Assembly: GCF_030150205.1 (NCBI RefSeq)
Contig: NZ_JASLGT010000033.1
Location: 1 to 64,000, forward strand
DNA from: Niabella sp.
GTDB lineage: Bacteria; Bacteroidota; Bacteroidia; Chitinophagales; Chitinophagaceae
DNA: 64,000 nt
Direction of reading: 5' to 3'
The notes below the pieces were generated by a model. That model saw nothing but the letters and a program-made list of their open reading frames with translations. It was not told the origin of the DNA and searched no databases. Position 1 is the stretch's first letter; every line of letters begins with the position of its first letter. This document shows positions 1 through 8,784 of this stretch, in pieces. The position numbers and the translations under genes were made by a program.

Positions 1-138
1 GCGATATCTGATAGACAATATACTATTAATGTTATTTAGCGTTCAGCCCGCTCTCACTCTCCTCTCACCTTTATTAAACTCAAAACTATTGGTAACTTTG
101 ATCTATATCTCAAAGAACTTTTTATAATCAAACATAGG

Positions 139-161
139 AGCCATCAGATCAACTGATGGCT
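139..161 (-). terminator. Perfect hairpin downstream of the sugar dehydrogenase gene
   Basis: A 9-bp perfect inverted repeat (AGCCATCAG / CTGATGGCT, 5-nt loop) lies 8 nt beyond the stop codon of the minus-strand gene. The T-rich tail is weak in both directions, so it may be a terminator, an mRNA-stabilising hairpin, or one copy of the GCCATCAG-type repeats seen near murI. Confidence 0.45.
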
Positions 162-169
162 GATTTCGT

Positions 170-1417
170 TTACTTCTTTCCAATCCGGAACAACCTTCCC
201 TTTTCTCCATCGGTGATGGCATATAAAGCACCGTCGGCACCCTGCGCTACATCGCGGAACCGCTGCTGCTGATCGGCCAACAAACGCTCCTCACCCACGA
301 CTTTATTATTTTCGATCACCAGCCGCACAATATGCATACCACTCAATGCCCCTATAAACAGGTTATTCTTCCATTCCGGTACCAGGTCTCCGCTATAAAA
401 AATAGCTCCGCTGGGCGAAACTACCGGATCCCAGTAATAAACCGGTTGCTCCAGGCCCTCCTTCTGCGTAATGCCTTCTCCAACTTTTTTGCCGCTATAT
501 TCCCGTCCGTACGTAATCGTAGGCCAGCCGTAGTTTTTACCAGGCTCAATCCGGTTCACTTCGTCACCACCTTTGGGACCGAATTCATCCTCCCAAAGAT
601 CACCGGTTACCGGGTGTATGGCCAGTCCCTGTACATTACGGTGGCCATAAGACCAGATTTCCGGACGGGCGTCCGCCTCGTTAAATTTGGGATTACCGGG
701 CGCCGGCTTACCGTCTTTGGTAATCCGTACTATTTTACCCAATGCCGAATTTAAATGCTGCGCCTGCGGACGGGATATGGTATCGGAGCGCTCGCCCGTA
801 CTCACAAAAAGATTTCCTTCCTTATCCCATACCAGCCGTCCTCCATAATGCAGTTTGCTGGGGAAAGCGGGCAGGGCCTGGTAAATGACGGTTGCACCTT
901 CAACCGTTTTTTCATCTGCCGCCAATTTTCCCTTACCTACAGCTGTTAAGGTTCCGGGAGGAACATCCTGGGAAAAGGTAAAATAAATCGTACGGTTGGT
1001 TGTAAAATCCGGGTCAATGGCCACGTCCAGCAATCCGCCCTGTCCGTCACTGTTCACCGCGGGCAACCCGGTGATGGGTGCACTCAGTTGTCCATCGGCG
1101 GTGGCAATACGCAGGTCACCTTTTTTTTCTGTGATCAAAAAGCGGCCGTCGGGCAATGCCGTGATCCCCCAGGGATTTACCAATCCGTCCGAAAGCATTT
1201 TTACATCCAGCGGTGTTTGGGTATGTACGCCTTTTATACGGGTTTGCCCCTCAAACGCCGGTTTATAATCGCTGTTGGGCTTTTTCGTTTCTACAGGAGC
1301 TGCGGAAGAATCCGTATCTCCACCGGATTTTGCGCCATGTGATTGGTCACCATTACAGGCAATGAACAGGGAAGCTACCAGCACCCCTGTTAACAGTGGT
1401 TTAGCATGAAAATACAT
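170..1417 (-). CDS. PQQ-dependent sugar dehydrogenase (glucose/sorbosone dehydrogenase family), lipoprotein
   Basis: A 415-aa protein that probably oxidises aldose sugars in the periplasm or at the outer membrane with pyrroloquinoline quinone (family knowledge). The N-terminus is a lipoprotein signal with a lipobox ending LFIAC (Cys21), then a low-complexity linker to about residue 55. The six-bladed propeller follows: NPWGITALPDGRFLITEK near residue 80, and WEDEFGPKGGDEVNRI with NYGWP near 275-297, which are hallmarks of the soluble aldose dehydrogenase (YliI/Asd) group. Length is normal for the family. It stands alone, divergent from the SCO1-like gene. The substrate cannot be told from sequence, and no PQQ synthesis genes are in the window, so PQQ may be scavenged. 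Confidence 0.88.
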   Translation of the reverse strand: MYFHAKPLLTGVLVASLFIACNGDQSHGAKSGGDTDSSAAPVETKKPNSDYKPAFEGQTRIKGVHTQTPLDVKMLSDGLVNPWGITALPDGRFLITEKKGDLRIATADGQLSAPITGLPAVNSDGQGGLLDVAIDPDFTTNRTIYFTFSQDVPPGTLTAVGKGKLAADEKTVEGATVIYQALPAFPSKLHYGGRLVWDKEGNLFVSTGERSDTISRPQAQHLNSALGKIVRITKDGKPAPGNPKFNEADARPEIWSYGHRNVQGLAIHPVTGDLWEDEFGPKGGDEVNRIEPGKNYGWPTITYGREYSGKKVGEGITQKEGLEQPVYYWDPVVSPSGAIFYSGDLVPEWKNNLFIGALSGMHIVRLVIENNKVVGEERLLADQQQRFRDVAQGADGALYAITDGEKGRLFRIGKK

Positions 1418-1760
1418 TGTTGGATCGTTTTAGAGAGTTTAAAAATAGCACAATTCCTATGAATTGGAGCGGTTTTGGTCACAAAATCAAGGCTGTGGCA
1501 TCCGATGATATTGCCGCAGAGGCGCAGATTCCCCTGACCGCTAACGCCAAAATTTGCAGAGCACATGGCGCCCATCTGCGAATCAGTGGCATTTATAAAT
1601 ATAGCGTGCCTAACCGGCCCTTAAATATTTTATACCGCTGTGCTGCTAACAAAACAGCCGCAAAAGCGTTTTCATATAGAAAATATATTTCTTAAAAAAA
1701 CGAAGCCTTTAAAAGCTTTTTACGACTTTTGCGGCTCGAAATCATTAATTACAGTTTGTT
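1418..1760. other. Divergent intergenic region, 343 bp
   Basis: It separates the minus-strand sugar dehydrogenase from the plus-strand SCO1-like gene and must hold both promoters. Short reading frames here lack start-site or family support. The right part is AT-rich and contains the long-range inverted repeat listed separately. The left part holds fragments resembling the dispersed GCAGATT/AATCTGCG palindromes found elsewhere in the window. Confidence 0.6.
1657..1735. repeat. 10-bp perfect inverted repeat upstream of the SCO1-like gene
   Basis: GCCGCAAAAG (1657-1666) is exactly mirrored by CTTTTGCGGC (1726-1735), with 59 bp of AT-rich DNA between. The right arm ends 25 nt before the TTG start of the SCO1-like gene. 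It could form an mRNA leader stem or be a split operator; neither is shown. Confidence 0.55.
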
Positions 1761-2585
1761 TTGAACAAAAAGGCAATATACGGTCTTCTCATTGCGATCA
1801 TTTTACCGCTCACCTGCTATTTTATTATCAAGCATTACAGCGACCGGGCCGTGGTATTGCCCCAGCGTTATTTCCCCGATTCCATTAATTCCTCCCTCAG
1901 AGATGGTAAAAAGGTTTCGGATACGGTATGGCATCGCCTCAATGATTTTAAGCTGACCAACCAGTTGGGCGAAACGGTTACCCTGGATAAATACCGGGGT
2001 AAAATCATCGTTGCCGATTTTTTCTTTACACATTGTCCTACCATTTGTCCGCCGCTCACCTTAAACATGAAGCGGTTACAGGGCTCTATCACCAATTCGG
2101 AACGGGTAGGCGACCGTACCAATACCGACGTACAATTCATTTCCTTCAGCATTGATCCGGAGCGGGATTCTGTTCATCAGCTGAAGGCCTGGGCCGACCG
2201 GTTCCAGATCAATCCCCAGCAGTGGGATCTGCTGACGGGTGATAAAAAAACGATTTACGATCTGGCTCTGAAAGATATGCGGATCGGTTTGGTAGACGGC
2301 AAAGGCATCGATACCAGTTTTATTCATACCGACCATTTCGTACTGATCGATAGCAGTCGGGTGATCCGGGGGTTTTATCACGGCCTTGACAGCGCCTCCC
2401 TGGCAAAAATCTCCCGCGATATCGTACTGCTCACGCTTGAAAAAAACCCCAACGAAAAGAGTGCGCTCTCCGGCCAGTTCAATCTACTGTCCATCGTATT
2501 CCTCGTAGCAGCTGTATTAGTAGGCCTATTCCTGATCGTGTTTAAAAAGAAAAAAAATGTTGACCCCGTCGTGGACCAAAAATGA
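1761..2585 (+). CDS. SCO1/SenC family copper chaperone / thioredoxin-fold protein
   Basis: A 274-aa membrane-anchored protein of the SCO1/SenC family, which delivers copper to, or reduces, the CuA site of cytochrome c oxidase. There is an N-terminal membrane anchor (about residues 5-24), a thioredoxin-like domain with the metal-binding CPTIC motif (Cys92, Cys96) and the partner His189 (IHTDHFVLID), and an unusual second transmembrane helix at the C-terminus (about 242-262) followed by a lysine run. The start is TTG at 1761; no in-frame ATG gives the full anchor. The DUF420 gene overlaps its end by 29 nt, so the pair is co-transcribed. In related genomes this pair usually follows oxidase genes; none are present here. 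Confidence 0.9.
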   Translation: MNKKAIYGLLIAIILPLTCYFIIKHYSDRAVVLPQRYFPDSINSSLRDGKKVSDTVWHRLNDFKLTNQLGETVTLDKYRGKIIVADFFFTHCPTICPPLTLNMKRLQGSITNSERVGDRTNTDVQFISFSIDPERDSVHQLKAWADRFQINPQQWDLLTGDKKTIYDLALKDMRIGLVDGKGIDTSFIHTDHFVLIDSSRVIRGFYHGLDSASLAKISRDIVLLTLEKNPNEKSALSGQFNLLSIVFLVAAVLVGLFLIVFKKKKNVDPVVDQK

Positions 2586-3096
2586 TAAGAGGGCTAAGCT
2601 TCTTATTTATACCTTTTCCGTTATTGTATTTGCTGTTGTAGTAGCCCTGGGACGCGTTCAATTGAACATTCAGCCCGGTTTTGATGTACATATTTTTGCC
2701 CTGGTGAATGCCGTAATCAACTCCATTGTTGCCGTGCTGCTGGTAGTAGCGCTGTTTGCTGCAAAAAGCGGTAAATACCTGTTACATAAACGGCTGATGC
2801 TGGTGGCCATGGTCCTTTCCATCCTGTTCCTGATCAGTTATATTGCCCATCACCTGCTGGCGGGCGATACCAAATTCGGCGGCACCGGTACCATCCGCTT
2901 TATTTATTATTTCATTCTTGGTACGCATATACCACTCGCCGGCGTCATCCTGCCGTTTATTTTGTTTACGGCATACAGAGGATTGATTGGTGAATATCCC
3001 CGGCACCGGAAAATAGCCCGCATTACCTGGCCTATCTGGTTTTATGTGGCAATAACCGGTCCGATTATCTACATCCTGATCAGTCCTTATTATTAA
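2557..3096 (+). CDS. DUF420 family integral membrane protein
   Basis: A 179-aa protein made almost wholly of transmembrane helices (roughly residues 15-33, 47-67, 80-101, 117-139 and 157-176), matching the DUF420 family, which commonly sits beside SCO1 and cytochrome oxidase assembly genes. The conserved histidines expected of the family are visible in HKRLM, YIAHHLLAG and GTHIPLAG, a pattern compatible with haem or metal binding (inference). The ATG start lies inside the end of the SCO1-like gene in another frame, implying translational coupling. Biochemical function is unknown for the family. Confidence 0.85.
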   Translation: MLTPSWTKNDKRAKLLIYTFSVIVFAVVVALGRVQLNIQPGFDVHIFALVNAVINSIVAVLLVVALFAAKSGKYLLHKRLMLVAMVLSILFLISYIAHHLLAGDTKFGGTGTIRFIYYFILGTHIPLAGVILPFILFTAYRGLIGEYPRHRKIARITWPIWFYVAITGPIIYILISPYY

Positions 3097-3325
3097 GTTG
3101 TCCTCCCGTCTTATCTTTATATAAACGGATCAATCTCTGGCATTTTCCGGTACCGTTCCTACAATAACAATTAAAGTTCCCAAAGCCACTACTGCATTGA
3201 AGACTCCATTAGTCCGTTGAACACCATTATATAAAAATTATTTTTTATACTTTTTTTGTAGTATCTTTATAGGAGGAGCGTCTCTCTCAACAGCAAGCGC
3301 CGGATGAGGCTTTTATATACAACCT

Positions 3326-4381
3326 ATGAAGAAGACAACATCTAACCAAAACAAGGACAAAAACATGTCCTTAAAGAAGCGGTTATTACCGGAACAGGCT
3401 TTACTTGCCGATCTCTCAAAGCTTATAGATCAAAGTCAGCACCAATTTGTGCAGCAGGCAAACAGTACCCTTACGATGCTTTTTTGGCATATTGGCAAGC
3501 GCATCAATGAAGAGATTCTCCAAAACAGGCGGGCTGGCTATGGCAAACAGATCGTGCCTGCACTAGCAACACAATTAAAAGCCCGCTACGGCCGCAATTT
3601 TGAAGAAAAAAACCTGCGCAGGATGCTGCAGTTTGCAGAACAATTCCCATCTGAGGAAATTGTCGTGACAGCGTCACGACAATTGAGCTGGTCGCATATC
3701 CTGGTATTGTTACCCCTGAAAGACCCGGAAGCAAAACGGTATTACGCCCGCATAGCCGCCAACAATGTATTGAGTGTAAGGGCATTGCGCCATCAAATAG
3801 CCACTAAGGAATATGAACGTACGACTATTGCCAATTTGCAGAACACCAGCAACCATCCGGCGCTTCAAAACAATTTCAAAGACCCTTACTTCCTGGATTT
3901 TCTTGGCCTTCAAAATACCTACCTGGAAAAAGATTTGGAAGCCGCTATTTTAAAAGAACTGGAAACCTTTATCCTTGAATTGGGAAGCGGTTTTGCTTTT
4001 ATTGATCGCCGGAAAAGAATGATCATTGACGGGGAAGATTTTTACCTGGACCTCCTGTTTTATCACCGGGTTTTAAAAAGGCTGGTAGCCATAGAACTGA
4101 AGCTCGGGAAATTTGAAGCCAAACATAAAGGACAAATGGAGCTTTATCTCCGCTGGTTGGGTAAACACGAAAGGCAGGAAGGTGAGCTTCCCCCGGTTGG
4201 TCTGATTCTTTGCACGGAAAGCAGTCGTGAACAGATCGAATTGCTGGAAATGCATAAGGATGGTATTATGGTGGCGGAATACTGGACTGAGTTACCCCCT
4301 AAAAAAGAACTAGAAAAAAAGATACATCATATCCTTATAAATGCCCGCGAACGCATCGAAAATAACCGGTTGCTGGAATAA
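3326..4381 (+). CDS. PD-(D/E)XK nuclease, DUF1016 (YhcG) family
   Basis: A 351-aa protein with the two-part DUF1016 layout: a helical N-terminal domain (about 25-165, with LFWHIGKRI, GYGKQI and RQLSWSH) and a C-terminal nuclease fold (about 185-340). The catalytic signature is visible as Asp242 (LDLLFYH) and Glu257-x-Lys259 (AIELKLGKF), followed by MELYLRWL. YhcG-type proteins are found next to restriction and defence genes or as orphans, and their role is unsettled. Here it is an orphan, with no methylase or toxin-antitoxin partner. ATG at 3326 and ATG at 3365 (MSLKKRLL) are both plausible starts; the family core begins after the second. A -7-like TATCTTTA lies at 3262-3269. A perfect palindrome lies inside the gene (3658-3684). 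Confidence 0.88.
   Translation: MKKTTSNQNKDKNMSLKKRLLPEQALLADLSKLIDQSQHQFVQQANSTLTMLFWHIGKRINEEILQNRRAGYGKQIVPALATQLKARYGRNFEEKNLRRMLQFAEQFPSEEIVVTASRQLSWSHILVLLPLKDPEAKRYYARIAANNVLSVRALRHQIATKEYERTTIANLQNTSNHPALQNNFKDPYFLDFLGLQNTYLEKDLEAAILKELETFILELGSGFAFIDRRKRMIIDGEDFYLDLLFYHRVLKRLVAIELKLGKFEAKHKGQMELYLRWLGKHERQEGELPPVGLILCTESSREQIELLEMHKDGIMVAEYWTELPPKKELEKKIHHILINARERIENNRLLE
3658..3684. repeat. Perfect 12-bp palindrome with 3-nt loop inside the nuclease gene
   Basis: AATTGTCGTGAC, AGC, GTCACGACAATT: 12-bp arms with no mismatch around a 3-nt centre, encoding the EIVVTASRQLSW stretch of the DUF1016 protein (residues 111-122). It is a candidate protein-binding site or mRNA hairpin. Confidence 0.9.
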
Positions 4382-4407
4382 TTAGTGTCTCGGCTGGATC
4401 CCCGATT

Positions 4408-5073
4408 TTATTTTATGATCATTTTCAGGTTTGCAAAAGCACCATCCGACTGATGCCCGGTCCAAAAACCGATGCGGCCTCCGCGCTGGTTGCTTAACCG
4501 TGTTACAACCAGGTCCGGTTCCGGATGATCATTTACAAATACACGCACTTTTATATGATCAATGACTACGCGCACATGAAACCATTCATCCGGTGCGGGA
4601 GGAGATTTGAGCGCCTGCTCATATTGATCCGGATGTTCGGCTCTGAGTTTTTTCCAGTCATTGTCCGGCAATGAAATATATTGAACGGAATGACTTCTGC
4701 GGACGGTATCGGCTGTCTGGAAATTAAACGGCCGGAAATAGATCACTTCCATCGTGCTGTCGTTTAGGCCATGAAAAGCAATGCCCACAAAGCTTTGCTG
4801 CAATACATCCCTGCCTTTTACATCAAATTCCAGTATACCATTCTCCAATTGATACCCGGTTAGCCAGGCCACTCCATAATTATCCCTGGCTTCTATATAA
4901 AGACCGCTCCTGTTTTTTGAATCCTTCAAAAGCGTTACATTCCGGTTAAATACTTCAAGTTTTTTCCCGGCAACTAATTTTCCCAGGTCGGGTCTTACTG
5001 TTTTTGCTGGTTGTCCCACGGAGCCCACAGCAAAAAATGCAAGCGGGATCAGTACCATTGTTTTTAGCATCAT
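4408..5073 (-). CDS. Exported concanavalin-like (DUF1080-type) domain protein
   Basis: A 221-aa protein with a cleavable signal peptide (MVLIPLAFFAVGSVGQ) and a single jelly-roll domain resembling DUF1080/LamG folds. Typical strand motifs are GILEFDVKGRD, VGIAFHG, EVIYFRPFNF, WFHVRVVIDHIKVRVFVND and GRIGFWTG. Such domains bind or cleave sugars in the periplasm; no catalytic residues can be assigned, so a binding role is equally likely. It is the last gene of a minus-strand run with the beta-helix protein (58 nt upstream) and the related two-domain protein, probably one operon acting on an extracellular glycan. Confidence 0.72.
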   Translation of the reverse strand: MMLKTMVLIPLAFFAVGSVGQPAKTVRPDLGKLVAGKKLEVFNRNVTLLKDSKNRSGLYIEARDNYGVAWLTGYQLENGILEFDVKGRDVLQQSFVGIAFHGLNDSTMEVIYFRPFNFQTADTVRRSHSVQYISLPDNDWKKLRAEHPDQYEQALKSPPAPDEWFHVRVVIDHIKVRVFVNDHPEPDLVVTRLSNQRGGRIGFWTGHQSDGAFANLKMIIK

Positions 5074-5131
5074 AACTGTTTATTGATTAAAATTTATTCC
5101 GGTATCGAAGACCCGTTTCACTTCCAACTTT

Positions 5132-6181
5132 CTATTTGCGTCCTTTCACCCTGTCTATGAAAATACCAGCGGGCATCTCATATCCCTCCGATATTGGAGA
5201 AAGATGCAGGTATCCTTTCTGCAGTCCATCCAGCCCCACCTCGTTTAATGTCACCGTAGCGGTCTTCCGGATATCATGCTCTTCAAAATTATTTTTATCG
5301 GTAGCGGCCAATCCGCCCTTATTCAGGTACACACCGGCATAATGCTTATTATTGGCAATAATAGAATGATTGAAAACATACGCAGGATCGGAGCCTTCGG
5401 GCCGCAGCCAGAAAAAATTGCAACCAGACACAATATTGCCCCGGAAGACAAACGGCGCAGTAAAAGGCCCAAACCAAACAGCCGCTTCATAAGCACCCAC
5501 AATAATGGAATGGGTAACAGAGAAATCCCTGATGGCCTTAAACATCAGCAACGCATTTTTGCAGCCATAAAAAATACAATGGCTTACGTTGATACCGGCC
5601 CCATGCGCCCAAACAGCCCCTTGTATGGGCGCAGAGTTCCGTTCACCAATAAAATAGCATTGCGTAATATCCAGTCCGCTATAAATGGTATCTTCTCTTG
5701 TTACGGGATAGTAGTACCTGGTTTCAGGATTTGCATTCCCCAAAAACTTCAGACCTTTAATGATCACCCGGTCTGTTGCAGCAATAAAACCGGATGCATG
5801 CGGAAATTGTATCATTGAATTATTGGGGGATACCGACTGAATGACCGGCATTTTGGCGGGGGTCCATAACGGGTCATCCGGCAGCACCGATGCCTCGACC
5901 AGGTATACCGATCCCGGATGGCGGACGCTCTGTTGCCGGGTAAGTACGATTTTATCCTCCAGGGTATACAGGCCGGGCAGCAATCGAATCCGAACTGTAT
6001 CAGCTCCATCATATTCCGCCGCAGCCGCCGCAGCTTTTTTCAAACTTTTAAAAGGCGCGGCCACACTTCCGCTGGCTCCATCGCCGCCCTTTAAGGGGTC
6101 CACAACAAAAACCTGTGCACGGGATAAATGGGCACATAGCAAAAACAGGATGCCAATCGCAATTATTCGTTTCATCATCAA
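5132..6181 (-). CDS. Exported right-handed beta-helix protein
   Basis: A 349-aa protein with a signal peptide (IAIGILFLLCAHLSRAQ) and the classic opening of Bacteroidota pectate-lyase-like beta-helices: VFVVDPLKGGDG, then APFKSLKKAAAAA and VRIRLLPGLYTL. Helix rungs follow, such as RVIIKGLKFLGN, GLDITQCYFIGE, GINVSHCIFYG and VTHSIIVGAYE. Related proteins are polysaccharide lyases or glycan-binding surface proteins; no catalytic triad can be assigned. The start is the first of three consecutive Met codons. It lies between two DUF1080-like genes on the same strand (gaps 58 and 35 nt). Confidence 0.75.
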   Translation of the reverse strand: MMMKRIIAIGILFLLCAHLSRAQVFVVDPLKGGDGASGSVAAPFKSLKKAAAAAAEYDGADTVRIRLLPGLYTLEDKIVLTRQQSVRHPGSVYLVEASVLPDDPLWTPAKMPVIQSVSPNNSMIQFPHASGFIAATDRVIIKGLKFLGNANPETRYYYPVTREDTIYSGLDITQCYFIGERNSAPIQGAVWAHGAGINVSHCIFYGCKNALLMFKAIRDFSVTHSIIVGAYEAAVWFGPFTAPFVFRGNIVSGCNFFWLRPEGSDPAYVFNHSIIANNKHYAGVYLNKGGLAATDKNNFEEHDIRKTATVTLNEVGLDGLQKGYLHLSPISEGYEMPAGIFIDRVKGRK

Positions 6182-6216
6182 CTATTGAAATTGTATATTA
6201 ATAAAAAGTACGCCGG

Positions 6217-7344
6217 TTATTTAATCGTGATCCCATCCATCGATTCCAGCCGGGCGATAATACCCCAGCCATAAAAATTATTGGCAATACCCATCAGCAG
6301 TTCATTGTTTCCGGCTTGCAATGGAAGCAAAAAGCTGGCATTCTCAATAGAAAGGCGTCCGTCCGGCTTCTTACGCAGTCCTTCCAGGTAAAGATTCTTA
6401 TCTACATACACCATCTTTCCGTTCAGGAATACCCAAACCTCATCACTAAACCCAAGATCCATGATTTGCCGTTGCGCACCCTGCGCCGTTAGCACCACTT
6501 TCAGCCAGATCAATTGCCGGTTTAGAAATTGACCGCCGCCGAAGGACCGGGTCAGATTCACCAGGCCTCCCCGCTCGGCTGCCACCGGCCGCCATTGAAT
6601 CGTACTATCCGGCAAATTTTTTATAGTAATGTCCCGGCCTGCGGCAAAATCAACCGGTGCACTAGCCATCCATTTCCGCAGGTAGCGGGGATCATTCAAG
6701 GTGATATCCATCCCCGCTTCAGGCGTTAGTTCCTCCGTATCTCCCTGCCTTATTTTCAAATTACTGATCGTTACTTTACCGTCGAAGGCGATGGTGCCTG
6801 TACCGGTATTTCCTTCCAATTGCGGAACCTGCAATGCCGGTTGTTGCATATCATTTACGTAGACCCGCATTTTTTTACCCGATATCACCAACTTTATATG
6901 ATTGGACCGGGCCGGATACAGATCCGCAGCAGCCTGGTATTGCGGCAACAGGTCCCAGAGATTTACCCCCTTTAAAAAAGGGGCATACTGAACGGCATCC
7001 ATGGCCACCGGGTTGCCGGCCCGCCCGCCGCGCAGATAAAAGCATTCGGTTTCCTGCAGATCCTGCATCCGGAAATATATACTGGCAAAGCCCCGCTCCT
7101 GCAATTGCACGTCATACTCAATTACCCCGTTGGTAAATGCCAGATCTTTTAACCGGATTAGTTTTCCGTTCTCCGCAATCTTCATCACCGCCTGTGCGCC
7201 CGTTCCGGAAAATGCCACCGCACCCGGTTCAAAAACCCAGTATTTGGGCTGAAGCAGATCCGTTAGTGACTTCATGCCATTTTTTTGACCAGATACACTC
7301 ATTATAACACACAGGAAACAGAGCACCGATACCGCTTTTTTCAT
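6217..7344 (-). CDS. Exported two-domain DUF1080-like / jelly-roll protein
   Basis: A 375-aa protein with a signal peptide (SVLCFLCVIMSVSGQ). Residues about 30-205 form a DUF1080-like domain (GVIEYDVQLQERGFASIYF, IKLVISGKKMRVYVNDMQQ, GTGTIAFDGKVTISNLKI). Residues about 215-375 form a second jelly-roll-like module ending in NNELLMGIANNFYGWGIIARLE, of the sort found in glycoside hydrolase accessory domains. It is the first gene of a likely three-gene operon running to 4408 and is divergent from the membrane-anchored protein at 7491. Substrate unknown; the set suggests recognition of an external carbohydrate. Confidence 0.7.
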   Translation of the reverse strand: MKKAVSVLCFLCVIMSVSGQKNGMKSLTDLLQPKYWVFEPGAVAFSGTGAQAVMKIAENGKLIRLKDLAFTNGVIEYDVQLQERGFASIYFRMQDLQETECFYLRGGRAGNPVAMDAVQYAPFLKGVNLWDLLPQYQAAADLYPARSNHIKLVISGKKMRVYVNDMQQPALQVPQLEGNTGTGTIAFDGKVTISNLKIRQGDTEELTPEAGMDITLNDPRYLRKWMASAPVDFAAGRDITIKNLPDSTIQWRPVAAERGGLVNLTRSFGGGQFLNRQLIWLKVVLTAQGAQRQIMDLGFSDEVWVFLNGKMVYVDKNLYLEGLRKKPDGRLSIENASFLLPLQAGNNELLMGIANNFYGWGIIARLESMDGITIK

Positions 7345-7450
7345 CGCTTTAAATTGTTTTATGTTAAAAAAGAGGGAGATATATTTACAAAATTTTATGC
7401 AGGGGAATCAGGCTCAAAATTGTTTCCCGTTTAATAAATTGTAAATTCAT

Positions 7451-7475
7451 GGCCTGTTCAAGTTTGTTCAAGGCC
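7451..7475. promoter_or_regulatory. Operator-like direct repeat in a divergent promoter region
   Basis: Two copies of TGTTCAAG (7455-7462 and 7465-7472) spaced exactly 10 bp apart are bracketed by GGCC at both ends. The site ends 15 nt before the ATG at 7491 and about 106 bp from the divergent gene start at 7344. Spacing of one helical turn fits a protein-binding site for a dimer or tandem monomers; the binder is unknown. Confidence 0.45.
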
Positions 7476-7490
7476 GATCACGATTAAAAA

Positions 7491-8726
7491 ATGACCGACA
7501 ATCAACCGTTTTTGGAAAAATGCCGGAAACTCATCGAAGAAAAACTGGGTTGGGGCAATGCTGCTGAATGGCAGAACCAGGATTTTGAGAACCTGGGCGA
7601 CCAAATTTTCGAGTCGACCGGGGTAGTTTTAAGCGCCAGTACCCTCAAACGCATCTGGGGAAAAGTACCGTATAACAGCAAGCCCAATTTAAGCACACTC
7701 GATGCACTGGCCCGTTTTGCAGGTTTTGCCAGCTGGCGGACGTTTACCGCTTCGGAAATTTTCCCCAAGCCAGCGTCCATAACACCCACCCCCTCTTTAA
7801 AGAAAAGGCGGCCCTTCAAGGTTGTTCTTTTTCTGCTGCTGCTCGCCGGAGCCTCACTTTTTATCGGTTCCATTTTTGTTCACAAGCCCGGCAGTCTGTT
7901 AACTTTTGAGCAGCTTCATTTTTCCAGCAAACCGGTTACCCTTGGAGTGCCCAACACGGTCATTTTTGAATATGATGCGACCCATTCCAATGCCGACAGC
8001 ATTTTTATCCAGCAAAGCTGGGATCCTAAAAGAAGGTTCCGGGTTAACAAGAACCAGCATACGTACACCAGCACCTATTATATGCCGGGATTTTATAAAG
8101 CCAAATTGATTTTGAACGATTCGGTAGTAAAAGAACACGAGCTGATCATTGAATCCGGCGGATGGGTGGGTGCCATCCTGCGGGAACCGGCGCCTCTTTA
8201 TGTAACGGACCGGCTGCAGCATGTTCCCGGTCAAACAGGGATCAACCAGCAGGACCTGAACGATCTGAACCTGGAACAGGATAAAAAAGCGCCCATATTT
8301 ACACTGTCCAACGTAAGCCGGCAATTTGATATCAACAGCAATAACTTTCTTTTGAGCCTGGACCTGCAAAACACCTACATGGGAAACAATTCTCCCTGCC
8401 TTCATACCAATATTGTTGTACTCGGCACCGATGGTTATTTGCTCATTCCGCTTGGCAAACCGGGCTGTGCCGGTGAATTTAATATGATGTTGGGCGAAAA
8501 ACCCATTGAAGGAAGGATCAATGACCTCTCTGCATTTGGCGTTGATTTTTCAAAGCCGGTGCCGCTGCAATGCGAAGTCCGCAACCAGCGCATTCACATA
8601 ACGGTAAACGGTAAAGCAGCCTGGACCGACCGGTTCAAAAAAGACATTGGGAAGATCGTGGGAGTAGAGGTCAACTTCTTTGGTGCAGGCTTTATCCGGA
8701 ACTTTCAATTAAAAGCGGCCGGATAG
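7491..8726 (+). CDS. Membrane-anchored protein with cytoplasmic helical domain and exported C-terminal domain
   Basis: A 411-aa protein. Residues 1-90 are a helical cytoplasmic domain (LSASTLKRIWGKVPYNSKPNLSTLDALARFAGFASW) that reads like a helix-turn-helix/XRE-type fold and is common in Bacteroidota membrane proteins. One transmembrane helix spans about 109-130 after a KKRR stop. The exported part has a PKD-like stretch (about 140-215) and a C-terminal jelly-roll domain (about 270-410; FLLSLDLQNTY, VRNQRIHITVNGKAAW). The layout suggests a one-component sensor or regulator that reads an external ligand for the divergent glycan operon. DNA binding is inference. Confidence 0.65.
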   Translation: MTDNQPFLEKCRKLIEEKLGWGNAAEWQNQDFENLGDQIFESTGVVLSASTLKRIWGKVPYNSKPNLSTLDALARFAGFASWRTFTASEIFPKPASITPTPSLKKRRPFKVVLFLLLLAGASLFIGSIFVHKPGSLLTFEQLHFSSKPVTLGVPNTVIFEYDATHSNADSIFIQQSWDPKRRFRVNKNQHTYTSTYYMPGFYKAKLILNDSVVKEHELIIESGGWVGAILREPAPLYVTDRLQHVPGQTGINQQDLNDLNLEQDKKAPIFTLSNVSRQFDINSNNFLLSLDLQNTYMGNNSPCLHTNIVVLGTDGYLLIPLGKPGCAGEFNMMLGEKPIEGRINDLSAFGVDFSKPVPLQCEVRNQRIHITVNGKAAWTDRFKKDIGKIVGVEVNFFGAGFIRNFQLKAAG

Positions 8727-8784
8727 ATTAAAAAGAACAGGGGTATTAGGCTATCTTCGCCCCATAAATTAATATTCATACAGA

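Noticed and set aside
332..1342. Several plus-strand frames of 64-140 aa opposite the sugar dehydrogenase gene
   Set aside because: They mirror the codons of a well-supported gene and show no family motif, signal or spacing of their own.
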